Of a stretch of 18,120 nt of DNA, positions 7,588 to 14,262 are shown piece after piece. Each line of letters starts with the position of its first letter. The first letter of the stretch is position 1. Below the pieces are notes generated by a model. It was not told the DNA's origin. It was given only the letters and a program-made list of their open reading frames with translations, and did no database searches. The position numbers were made by a program, and so were the translations under genes. Origin of the DNA: Methanobacteriota archaeon (GTDB taxonomy: Archaea > Methanobacteriota > Methanobacteria > Methanobacteriales > Methanobacteriaceae). The stretch spans positions 1 through 18,120 of the forward strand of contig JAEZAV010000055.1 in the NCBI GenBank assembly GCA_023430285.1, in the 5' to 3' direction.

Positions 7588-8903
7588 AAAAATATTTAGT
7601 TAGTTTACTCTTAATATTTGGATTAACAGTGAGTTTGAGTGTATTAAGTGTTTCAGCAGCAAATGTAAATTCTAATTCTACCAGCTCAAGCATTAACACA
7701 CTTTCAAACAATAATATTTCGCATACAGTTTCTACCAGTAAAACAACTGTTTCAGCGGCTAAAACAACAGTTTCAACAACCAAAGTCAAAACCATTAGGG
7801 TTTTGATATACAGTGGGAGTGGATCTATTAATAGCTGTGTTTCAGGGGTTATAAATGGATTACACTACTCCAACAGCAAGAATCTTGTACCGGGTTACAA
7901 GTTCAGCTGTGGAACAACACGTACCATCAGTTCAAAAACCTTGTCAGGTTACAACGTGCTTGTTATGCCTGGAGGTACCAGTGGTTTGAACTACATTAAA
8001 AATGTGGATGGCAATGCCATTAAAAAATTTGTTTCAAGCGGTAATGGATACGTTGGTATCTGTGCAGGTGCCTATTCAGGATCTAAGTATGTTAAGGGCC
8101 TTTATTATGGTTGGGGATTGGCACCCCATGTGTACTCCAACCATATAAGTCACGAAGGAAACCTTCTTGTAAAAACCAGCACCACCCTTAGTTCATTGCT
8201 GGGACCAAGCAAAACCCTAACCCTTGCACATTACAACGGCCCTGCAATGTACACCCGTGGAGGTAATACCGTCACATTTGCATACTATGCAGACAACAAA
8301 ACAGGTTACAAGGGACTGAAAGCCATAGTTGGAGATTATTATGGTAGCGGGAGGACCGTTTTAAGCGGACCTCATCCAGAGTTACAACCAACCAACTCAA
8401 GTTTACTTGCTAAAATGGTTTTATGGGCAGCTCATGTGAATAAAGTCCAACAAACTTTTGCTGTTACATCTGTCAGCCCTTCAAATGGTGCTGTATATGT
8501 TGCAGCCAACAAGAAGATAACAGTAAAGTACACTGAATCAGTAAAATTAGCCAACAGTAACATAAAACTGCAAAGCAGCACAGGAACATCTGTACCCATC
8601 ACAACAACTGTATCAGGAAACACCCTAACCATATCACATCCCCTGCTTTCAATTGGTGTTAAATACATCTTAACAGTAGCAAGTGGAACAGTGGTTTCAT
8701 CCTCTGGAAAAACTTTAAACAGTTATTCCAGCAGTTTCACAGTGAGCCCACTCACAATGGCCCAAATGAAAGATGGTATAAGCAGAGTACAAGCATTTCA
8801 ATCCAAAAATAACAGACTTCCAAACTACGTAAGCTTTGGAACTAAACAGATACCCATAGCAACCTTCAAAGAGATCATAGCAGCCTATGGATTGAAGATA
8901 TAA
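7584..8903 (+). CDS. secreted BPL_N/GATase-like protein with Ig-like and pseudomurein-binding domains
   Basis: An exported protein of about 440 residues. A signal peptide and Ser/Thr-rich linker (about 27-67) precede a class-I-glutamine-amidotransferase-like domain of the BPL_N type (about 68-285). This has the nucleophile Cys160 in GICAGAY, the YNGP motif, and His264/Glu266 in SGPHPE, so the triad appears intact. An SbsA-like Ig domain (about 292-387) follows. The last 49 residues match a pseudomurein-binding repeat (RLPNYV, then a conserved hydrophobic end), which should tether it to the wall. The first standard start in frame is GTG at 7629, but that removes the hydrophobic core of the signal peptide. 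Fifteen codons upstream, ATA at 7584 gives KKYLVSLLLIFGL and lies 9 bases after GGAGG (7570-7574). No ATG, GTG or TTG exists between 7533 and 7629 in frame. The reaction is unknown; wall-peptide hydrolysis or amidation is an inference. Confidence 0.78.
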   Translation: MKKYLVSLLLIFGLTVSLSVLSVSAANVNSNSTSSSINTLSNNNISHTVSTSKTTVSAAKTTVSTTKVKTIRVLIYSGSGSINSCVSGVINGLHYSNSKNLVPGYKFSCGTTRTISSKTLSGYNVLVMPGGTSGLNYIKNVDGNAIKKFVSSGNGYVGICAGAYSGSKYVKGLYYGWGLAPHVYSNHISHEGNLLVKTSTTLSSLLGPSKTLTLAHYNGPAMYTRGGNTVTFAYYADNKTGYKGLKAIVGDYYGSGRTVLSGPHPELQPTNSSLLAKMVLWAAHVNKVQQTFAVTSVSPSNGAVYVAANKKITVKYTESVKLANSNIKLQSSTGTSVPITTTVSGNTLTISHPLLSIGVKYILTVASGTVVSSSGKTLNSYSSSFTVSPLTMAQMKDGISRVQAFQSKNNRLPNYVSFGTKQIPIATFKEIIAAYGLKI

Positions 8904-9087
8904 AATTCATCCCAATTCAATTTTTTTTAAATCAAAATAGCCTTTCCAAGCCTAATGTTCAATATTTAGGGCCTATAAAAAAAAATGGATGATCGTAAAC
9001 ATAAAAATGTAATTTAAGTGGATTCTAAAGTTTTTGTTTTGTTACACCATATTTCTGGTGATTACAATCACAGATCTCAGGTTGATC

Positions 9088-9095
9088 TTTAAATA
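9088..9095 (+). promoter_or_regulatory. TATA-box candidate for the caspase-like gene
   Basis: TTTAAATA lies about 70 bases upstream of the TTG start at 9163, predicting a leader of about 45 bases. The preceding gene's end (8904-8932) carries an eight-T stretch, so separate transcription is likely. Confidence 0.35.
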
Positions 9096-9162
9096 AATGT
9101 GAAAACAGTTTGAATACATTACCAATACTTGAAATAATCATTAAACCAACGGATGTAATATT

Positions 9163-10671
9163 TTGAACTCTAAAAACTGGCTTAAAAGTGCCATCATCAC
9201 AATGTTATCACTTTCATGTGTCCTTTGTTTTGTGCCATTTTCATCTGCACATATACTCATAATCGGAGATTCTAACAGTGATATTCCAGATGCTTACTCT
9301 GAGACTAAGAGCGTTGCGAGTCTTCTTAAATCTAAAGGATATCAAGTTTACGAAGTTTACAGAAATAATGCTACCACCAAAAATATTCTAAAGGGAATGT
9401 ACGGTGCAGATGCCATTATATATGCCGGTCATGGTGGTTACAAATCAGAAAACTACAATTCAAATGGTGGAAGTGCAAGCCCACCATTCGCCCTCGTGGG
9501 TTCAAATGATTTTATATGGGGAATTGGAAATAAAATGAGGGAAGGTTGGAATGGAAAACTGTTCAGTGCTCCAATCAAAGCCAACATCCCAGTTTTAATA
9601 CTTCAATCCTGTTTTTCTACGGGTTGGGTTGATAACAAGGAAGTTGCAAACCCCACAGCAACTGTTTACAACTTTGCAAAAATGTTCAGAGGAACTGGTG
9701 CAAATTACTATGCAACATCATGGATAGGGGCAGATTTTGTTAAAGACCTTATAAATGGAGCTAAAAACTTTAAAGAAGCCAATAAATTGAACTACGATCC
9801 AATAACCAAAAGTACGGTATATAAAAACACAACCATTTGGAGAAACACCCATGGTTACTCAGCATTTATAGGAAATTGGTTTGGAACCTTCCCAAAAGCC
9901 AGTGAAACCACAAAATACAACGACACTGCTGCAGAAGCCTGGTACAACAGTGATCGATCCAAAAATCCTTTTCAACCAGATTTAACCGTTACCAACGTGA
10001 TCAATCCTAAAGTTGGATTGATTGGCCACACCCTCAGCACCACAGTTCAGATCAAGAACATTGCAACAGCATCCTCGAGTGGTTTTTATGTGAGTTTCTA
10101 CTTGAAACACGACCCAACCAACAAACTCATTTACCTGGGTAAATCATTCGTCTCCAGTCTAGCCGGAAACTCTACTAGGTACGTGAAAAAGACAGTGACA
10201 TTACCATCAAAATTATCATCAGGCAACTACTACATTGCTGCCTACGTAGATTCTGATGAAAACAATGCTGAATCCAATGAAAACAACAATTACAAAAAAA
10301 GTAGCAGTACAACACAGATAACCCATCCATTCAAAGATCTCCTGAGTTCCAGTCTGAATGCAAACCTCCTAAACAAAAAATTACTAGTTTCAAACACAGT
10401 TAAGAACAGGGGAAACACTAACACAGACAGTTTTTATGTTAATTATTACATTAAAAAGAATGGACAAACAGGATTAGGTACATATCTAGGCCATAAATAT
10501 TTTGATGGTTTAAGTTCAGGTAAGAGCGTATCCCACAACATTCAGTTTACCTTGAAAAAATCCTACGGCAGTGACTACAAAATTGTATCGTACATTGATC
10601 CACAAATAAAAATCAAGGAATCCAACAGAACCAACAACATCCAAATAAGTTCGATTAAGTTAACTCAGTAG
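9163..10671 (+). CDS. secreted caspase/CHAT-like (clan CD-type) protein with two CARDB domains
   Basis: A 502-residue exported protein starting at TTG, with GGATG 7 bases upstream. The signal peptide covers about 1-29 (hydrophobic core, then FSSA). Residues 30-250 look like a caspase-haemoglobinase fold: an initial strand HILIIGDSN, His90 in IIYAGHGGY, and Cys150 in PVLILQSCFSTGW, each at the end of a hydrophobic strand, as in the His-Cys dyad of clan CD peptidases (caspase, CHAT, gingipain C25). Two Ig-like CARDB domains follow (about 272-385 and 388-500). The first has the typical V.N.G.....F.V.FYL and NNAESNENNNY patterns, and the second ends KESNRTNN. It has no PMBR or membrane anchor. 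Proteolysis outside the cell is inferred from the dyad; the specificity and partner are unknown. A non-peptidase sugar- or adhesin-related role remains possible. Confidence 0.72.
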   Translation: MNSKNWLKSAIITMLSLSCVLCFVPFSSAHILIIGDSNSDIPDAYSETKSVASLLKSKGYQVYEVYRNNATTKNILKGMYGADAIIYAGHGGYKSENYNSNGGSASPPFALVGSNDFIWGIGNKMREGWNGKLFSAPIKANIPVLILQSCFSTGWVDNKEVANPTATVYNFAKMFRGTGANYYATSWIGADFVKDLINGAKNFKEANKLNYDPITKSTVYKNTTIWRNTHGYSAFIGNWFGTFPKASETTKYNDTAAEAWYNSDRSKNPFQPDLTVTNVINPKVGLIGHTLSTTVQIKNIATASSSGFYVSFYLKHDPTNKLIYLGKSFVSSLAGNSTRYVKKTVTLPSKLSSGNYYIAAYVDSDENNAESNENNNYKKSSSTTQITHPFKDLLSSSLNANLLNKKLLVSNTVKNRGNTNTDSFYVNYYIKKNGQTGLGTYLGHKYFDGLSSGKSVSHNIQFTLKKSYGSDYKIVSYIDPQIKIKESNRTNNIQISSIKLTQ

Positions 10672-10729
10672 GTTCCATACTAACGAGTGCAACCCCATAC
10701 TAAAATTTTCACTCAAATTAAACTTCTCA

Positions 10730-10737
10730 TTTTTTTT
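10730..10737 (+). terminator. oligo-T terminator of the caspase-like gene
   Basis: An eight-T run lies about 60 bases after the stop codon, following CTTCTCA. No hairpin is evident. Confidence 0.4.
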
Positions 10738-10823
10738 AATACAAAATTTTAAGATTCCTCTATAAATGGACCATCCCATCTACATCTGCCACATCGTAAT
10801 GTTTGTTAACAATCTTACCTTCA

Positions 10824-10903
10824 ATTAAACAGGAGAATCCCCTAATATTTCTCAATAATTGCAATTGAAACATTCATTTTCTAAGTTATCAGTCCTGTTT
10901 AAT
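10824..10903. repeat. 11-base perfect inverted repeat with palindromic centre
   Basis: ATTAAACAGGA (10824-10834) is the exact reverse complement of TCCTGTTTAAT (10893-10903), with 58 bases between. AATTGCAATT, itself a perfect palindrome, lies near the middle of the spacer (10858-10867). It could fold as an 80-base hairpin RNA or mark a decayed element; nothing else supports either reading. Confidence 0.45.
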
Positions 10904-11010
10904 CCACAGAATTTTAGGTTTTAGACTTTGCAATATTGGGAATATTAGAATATATCCATTTTATCACAGGCACACTAATTCAGGCCAAATTTTACTGTTT
11001 AGATCCTAAG

Positions 11011-11138
11011 ATCATAACTTAAAAACAACATAACTTACTAATATAATAACTTAAAAACAGCATAACTTACTAAGATCATAAGTTACTTCACTCATAACTT
11101 ATTAACTTAATAAATTAATAAATGAATAACTTAATAAA
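11011..11138. repeat. tandem array of eight 16-bp units
   Basis: Eight consecutive 16-base units begin at 11011, 11027, 11043, 11059, 11075, 11091, 11107 and 11123. The core ATAACTTA keeps an exact 16-base phase: TAACTTA at 11015, 11031, 11047, 11063 and 11095, TAAGTTA at 11079, and TAACTTA again at 11127. Unit 7 is degenerate. Units 1 and 3 end TAACTTAAAAAC, and units 2 and 4 share CATAACTTACTAA, so a 32-base higher-order duplication (11014-11041 and 11046-11073) is visible. The flanks do not continue the pattern. Confidence 0.85.
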
Positions 11139-11229
11139 ATTATCAAAGTATTTTGAAGTCTCGAATGAAAAAGTTGATTTTGGTAGTCTAGAAAAGACCA
11201 GATATTAGCAGTTAAAATAGTAATAATAA

Positions 11230-11238
11230 TATATAAAT
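11230..11238 (+). promoter_or_regulatory. isolated TATA-like element in the intergenic gap
   Basis: TATATAAAT matches the archaeal TATA consensus but has no gene downstream on the plus strand. Transcription from it would start near 11260 and run antisense into the 3' end of the endoisopeptidase-like gene. It may be a chance match in AT-rich DNA. Confidence 0.2.
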
Positions 11239-11295
11239 TAGTATTCATTCATTCCGGGGTCAACCCAAGGACAGTTTTTAGAAAACAATAAAAAT

Positions 11296-11303
11296 AAAAA
11301 AAA
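11296..11303 (-). terminator. oligo-T terminator of the endoisopeptidase-like gene
   Basis: On the minus strand an eight-T run, followed by further T-rich sequence, begins about 20 bases after the stop codon. Confidence 0.5.
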
Positions 11304-11324
11304 TTGAAGTTGGAATCCATTTAT

Positions 11325-12584
11325 TTAAAATGGAAGTTCCCTGTATTTACCATGTACAATTGCTGTGTTGGTGTTCCAGTTATTTACTACTCCAAAAGAG
11401 TTCCTGTAACTTGTTCCATCTGCTTTGTACCATACACCATTCACATATACCAAAGCAATTACATGTCCATACCATGTTCCACTTGAGAACTGAGCAGTTA
11501 CATGTTCGTACTGAGCAGCAAATCCTGCAGCTCTTTCGAGTGCAACAACTAGATGTGCTGTATCAACACAGTTTGCTGTTCTTGCATTGAGTGTACCAAC
11601 AGCACCCTTCTGGGTGTTGTAGTAGAATGAATAGGATATATGATCCCTTACCCAGTTGTATATGGCAGTTGCCCTCTGAATAGGGGTGTTTAGTCCCTTG
11701 GTTATGGATGCTGCCAAAGTTTTTATCTGTGAATTATCTGACTGGCAATTAGCTGTAGGTAGCAAATAGCTTTTCAGACTTGTTGGAACTACATTTTCCA
11801 CGTAACCACTTGAAGAACCATTTGTACTGGTTCCTGTGCTAGGTTTGACTGTTGACTTAGCCAACGGCACCAGGGCCACGAAGTTTGGTAATCTAGTGTT
11901 GGTTCCATAGAAACTGACAACCTTAGAAAACGCGAAAATAGCAGATTCGTAACGGATCTTTCCAAGTGAACTACTTATTGTAGAAGGAGCCGTTTTATTT
12001 TTCAATATATAATTGTAGACAGCAGATGCCTCAGATAAATATTGATTTTTGGTTAAATTTCCTGCTTTAGCTGTTTCGGTGTAGTTTGCTGTAGGAGCTT
12101 TAACAGTAATTAATGTAGAACTAGTTTTAGAACCGCTTTTAATCTTCACTATTGCCTGTGAAAGGTAGTAAAGCATCTGCGGCATGGTAATTTTCACGCC
12201 AGAAATTGTAACGTAGCTTGGCAATCGTTTGTTGGTGTTGATGAAATTTTTTACACTGGTAGAAGCAGCCACTATGTTTTTAAAACTCAGTGAAGTTGTT
12301 TTAGTAGATGAAACAGTTTTCACCGTGCCTGCTGCTGCGTAATTTTTTGTTGTAGTATTTTTTGTTGTTGTTACCTGACTCTTGTTAGTGTTTGTTGTGT
12401 TACTAGTTTTAGTTGTGGTGTTTTGGATGTAGTTGTTTGTCACAGACTGACTGGTTTTCTGATCTGTATTGGTTTGACTTGTTGCTGCAGCTGAAATTGC
12501 GTCCACATTTAATGGGATGGCAATTGTCAAAAGCAGTAACAAAATAGATATCGATTTTCTATTAATTATACCGCCTCCGGTCAT
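11325..12584 (-). CDS. secreted pseudomurein endoisopeptidase-like transglutaminase-fold protein with PMBRs
   Basis: A 419-residue exported protein. A signal peptide (hydrophobic core about 13-24) and a long Thr/Asn/Ser-rich linker (about 32-97) lead to two pseudomurein-binding repeats (about 102-150, with KRLPSYVTISG; and about 182-240, with TRLPNFV). A C-terminal transglutaminase-like domain (about 265-419) has Cys339 in TANCVDTAHL, His374 in WYGHVIALV and Asp389 in VWYKADGT. The PMBR plus Cys-His-Asp order matches the PeiW/PeiP pseudomurein endoisopeptidases (family C71) of methanogen viruses, which cut Ala-Lys isopeptide links in pseudomurein. No phage genes surround it, so a cellular autolysin or remodelling enzyme is the likely role. 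The annotated ATG has no ribosome binding site. GGAGGCGG instead lies within codons 3-5, so ATT (12566) or ATA (12569) could be the real start. Confidence 0.83.
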   Translation of the reverse strand: MTGGGIINRKSISILLLLLTIAIPLNVDAISAAATSQTNTDQKTSQSVTNNYIQNTTTKTSNTTNTNKSQVTTTKNTTTKNYAAAGTVKTVSSTKTTSLSFKNIVAASTSVKNFINTNKRLPSYVTISGVKITMPQMLYYLSQAIVKIKSGSKTSSTLITVKAPTANYTETAKAGNLTKNQYLSEASAVYNYILKNKTAPSTISSSLGKIRYESAIFAFSKVVSFYGTNTRLPNFVALVPLAKSTVKPSTGTSTNGSSSGYVENVVPTSLKSYLLPTANCQSDNSQIKTLAASITKGLNTPIQRATAIYNWVRDHISYSFYYNTQKGAVGTLNARTANCVDTAHLVVALERAAGFAAQYEHVTAQFSSGTWYGHVIALVYVNGVWYKADGTSYRNSFGVVNNWNTNTAIVHGKYRELPF

Positions 12585-12638
12585 AAAATCAAAGAATATT
12601 AGAGATTATATGATCTAACTCATTGTAACTTCAAAATA

Positions 12639-12647
12639 ATATATAAA
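12639..12647 (-). promoter_or_regulatory. TATA box of the endoisopeptidase-like gene
   Basis: TTTATATAT on the minus strand, about 55-63 bases upstream of the ATG, predicts a start near 12617. The leader would be about 33 bases to the ATG, or about 50 to the alternative ATT, so the message is not leaderless. Confidence 0.5.
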
Positions 12648-13267
12648 CATTACGATTTAAAATTATAAAAAAAACGATAATAAACGGCTTATAAGGCAAA
12701 TAAAGTATTTTAATGAGTTATTCCAATCATATGATTAAAAAGCCTTAATAAATCTTATTTTACCCAAATAATTCCATAATAAAACTAATTTAAAAAAATA
12801 AAACATAATAATTCATATTCAATAAAGTTGTATTCTGATCCCATGCCATAAAACCTTAAAATCATTCTTTAAACCAAAAAAAGAAATATTTAACCATTTT
12901 TTAACAAAAAAGATGAATAATAAACCCTATAAACTCAATAAGGCTGAATAATATGAGTATCCGTTTAAAATGAAAAATTTGATGGAAACCAGCGTATTAT
13001 GTTTTAAAGTAACCAACAAATTTCTATCCTTATTTAAAATAGTATCAAAAGTACCAACAAAAAAACTGCTGATCTAAACTTGATTTTTTATTAATAAACT
13101 AATCTCATCAATTTAATTCTTAATACTTTTGAAAATAAAATTATGGAAAATTTACTGAAAAATTAGTATATGATAAAATCTGGATATGTAAAATGAAAGT
13201 ACTAAAATAAATCAAAAAAAGGTTTTTAACTATTAATAAGAAACCTGTTTATTTAATTATGAAAAGA

Positions 13268-13294
13268 ATGGTGGATCATGAACTGATCCTCCAT
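13268..13294 (-). terminator. long hairpin after the transcription factor E gene
   Basis: ATGGTGGATCA (13268-13278) and TGATCCTCCAT (13284-13294) pair over 11 positions with a single T-T mismatch and a five-base loop. It lies about 20 bases beyond the stop codon and is followed on the minus strand by TCTTTTC. It probably ends or stabilises the 3' end of this mRNA. Confidence 0.6.
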
Positions 13295-13315
13295 ACATTG
13301 ATTAACCCTTAAATC

Positions 13316-13810
13316 CTAGGATTTTTGGTTGGTTTCTAGCATGTGTTTAAGTTCTTGTATAATCGTGGAGTTATCCTGATATTCCAGGGTGTTTTGACAT
13401 TCAGGACACACAAAATTGTTTTCTGAAGCTTCCTCAAACAAGTATCTGTGACCGTTGGCCTTGCATATGAAGAACATATTCTCTTCTTCATATTCTAACG
13501 ACTTTTCGATGTCCTCAGAGTACTTTTCAAATTTCTTGGATATGATCTCTGATATCTTGTCCTCATCAAACTTCCAACTGTAGATGTACCAGTTGGTTTC
13601 AGGATCCCTACTCCGCTTATAATTCGCCACACCAGCATCATGGAGTTTGTAAAGTATTTTTCGAACTGTGTTCAAACGAATATCAGTTTCTTCAGCAATT
13701 TCCTCATCGAATGTTTTTCCATTCATGATACATTCAATAATAGGCACACTGCTTTCTCCATCATTGGTGATATCCATTAAAATTTCCCTAACTAAAGGAT
13801 CTTTAAACAT
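13316..13810 (-). CDS. tfe: transcription factor E (TFIIE-alpha homologue)
   Basis: A 164-residue general transcription factor that helps RNA polymerase open promoters. The N-terminal winged helix (about 1-82) contains the family pattern FDEEIAEETDIRLNTVRKILYKLHDAGV followed by a basic wing with YIYSWKF. A charged coiled linker (about 83-112) leads to a zinc-ribbon segment (about 113-140) and a helical tail. The ribbon shows Cys116, Cys135 and Cys138. The second Cys of the first knuckle, expected near residue 119, is absent, and His121 is the nearest possible substitute. The length fits the family. The ATG follows AAGGAGG with 9 bases of spacing. The gene sits alone between two secreted-protein genes. 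The identification is secure; the zinc ligation is less so. Confidence 0.93.
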   Translation of the reverse strand: MFKDPLVREILMDITNDGESSVPIIECIMNGKTFDEEIAEETDIRLNTVRKILYKLHDAGVANYKRSRDPETNWYIYSWKFDEDKISEIISKKFEKYSEDIEKSLEYEEENMFFICKANGHRYLFEEASENNFVCPECQNTLEYQDNSTIIQELKHMLETNQKS

Positions 13811-13860
13811 TTAGCTATTCCTCCTTTTTCCATAAAATAAACAAAGACTTTGATCCCTTC

Positions 13861-13871
13861 ATTTATTTATT
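13861..13871 (-). promoter_or_regulatory. TATA-like element of tfe
   Basis: AATAAATAAAT on the minus strand lies about 51-61 bases upstream of the tfe ATG, predicting a leader of about 30 bases that contains the AAGGAGG site. Confidence 0.4.
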
Positions 13872-14069
13872 GGCCAAATTTTTTTTTAAGTGGGTAAGAG
13901 TAAATTATTTTGGACCGATTTTTCTAAATTAAATGATACGGTATGAAAGAATTTAATTCAAATCCAAACAATGAAATAATAAATCAACCTCAATTTTATC
14001 ATGAATCAATTACAAAATTCATTAAAAAAATTGAATATATTGTGAAAAAAAAAGAACAACAACCCAATT

Positions 14070-14078
14070 TTATATAGT
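14070..14078 (+). promoter_or_regulatory. upstream TATA element of a tandem pair
   Basis: TTATATAGT here is repeated exactly at 14099-14107, 29 bases downstream. Either copy could serve the gene at 14263. Confidence 0.35.
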
Positions 14079-14098
14079 AATATATTGTAATCTTTAGC

Positions 14099-14107
14099 TT
14101 ATATAGT
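14099..14107 (+). promoter_or_regulatory. TATA box of the metallo-amidohydrolase gene
   Basis: TTATATAGT matches the archaeal TATA consensus. Normal spacing puts the transcription start near 14128, giving a leader of about 135 bases before the ATG at 14263. Confidence 0.45.
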
Positions 14108-14128
14108 TTTTCCCATTAATTTTAAGAG

Positions 14129-14144
14129 TAGTTTGATCAAACTA
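14129..14144. promoter_or_regulatory. 16-bp perfect palindrome at the predicted transcription start
   Basis: TAGTTTGATCAAACTA is perfectly self-complementary and begins at the start point predicted from the TATA box at 14099. That position would suit a repressor that blocks initiation. The regulator is unknown and no regulator gene is adjacent. Confidence 0.45.
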
Positions 14145-14262
14145 AAACCAAACCTTACATCTTAAAACCCATATTGCAAAGTTGATAACACCAACTAAAT
14201 TGTAAGTACAATGGGAAATTTGGTGAAATTTATTTTTTTGTAGGCGTACTTGGTGAAATATT

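Larger units (their letters stand above)
10672..11324. other. 653-base gap between convergent genes, with repeat structures
   Basis: Both flanking genes end here, so no promoter for them is needed. The gap holds an oligo-T terminator (10730), an 11-base inverted repeat (10824/10893), the 16-bp tandem array (11011-11138), an isolated TATATAAAT element (11230-11238) and a minus-strand T-rich terminator (11296-11303). No protein-coding frame of convincing length was seen. Confidence 0.7.
12585..13315. other. 731-base AT-rich gap without a recognised gene
   Basis: This stretch lies between the promoter of the endoisopeptidase-like gene and the 3' end of the transcription factor E gene. Only short A/T-rich motifs and a near-duplicate AAAGTA(A)CCAACAAA at 13006-13020 and 13048-13061 were seen. 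No frame with a convincing start site, no tRNA-like fold and no box C/D pattern was recognised. Confidence 0.6.
13811..14262. other. divergent promoter region between tfe and the metallo-amidohydrolase gene
   Basis: This 452-base spacer holds the tfe promoter near 13866 and, for the plus-strand gene, two TATA elements, a palindrome at the expected start point and a leader of about 130 bases. A small inverted repeat AGTTG/CAACT (about 14180-14196) lies in that leader. TTGGTGAAAT occurs twice, at 14220-14229 and 14250-14259; the second copy is the ribosome binding site. No RNA gene was recognised. Confidence 0.6.

Noticed and set aside
11011..11138. The tandem array read as a CRISPR array
   Set aside because: The units are 16 bases, contiguous and without unique spacers of constant length; no cas gene is present.
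11250..11285. GGGGTCAACCC followed by GTTTTT as a small-RNA gene or terminator downstream of TATATAAAT
   Set aside because: The stem is only three or four bases and the tract is AT-rich throughout. Without expression or conservation data it cannot be called an RNA gene.
11304..11590. Plus-strand frames rich in Cys and His over the end of the endoisopeptidase-like gene
   Set aside because: They are antisense to the conserved Cys-His-Asp catalytic domain. Their Cys/His content follows from that codon use.
13261..13314. A 17-codon plus-strand frame beginning MKRMVDHEL over the tfe terminator
   Set aside because: It coincides with the 11-base stem of a hairpin placed after tfe, lacks a ribosome binding site and is explained by the terminator.
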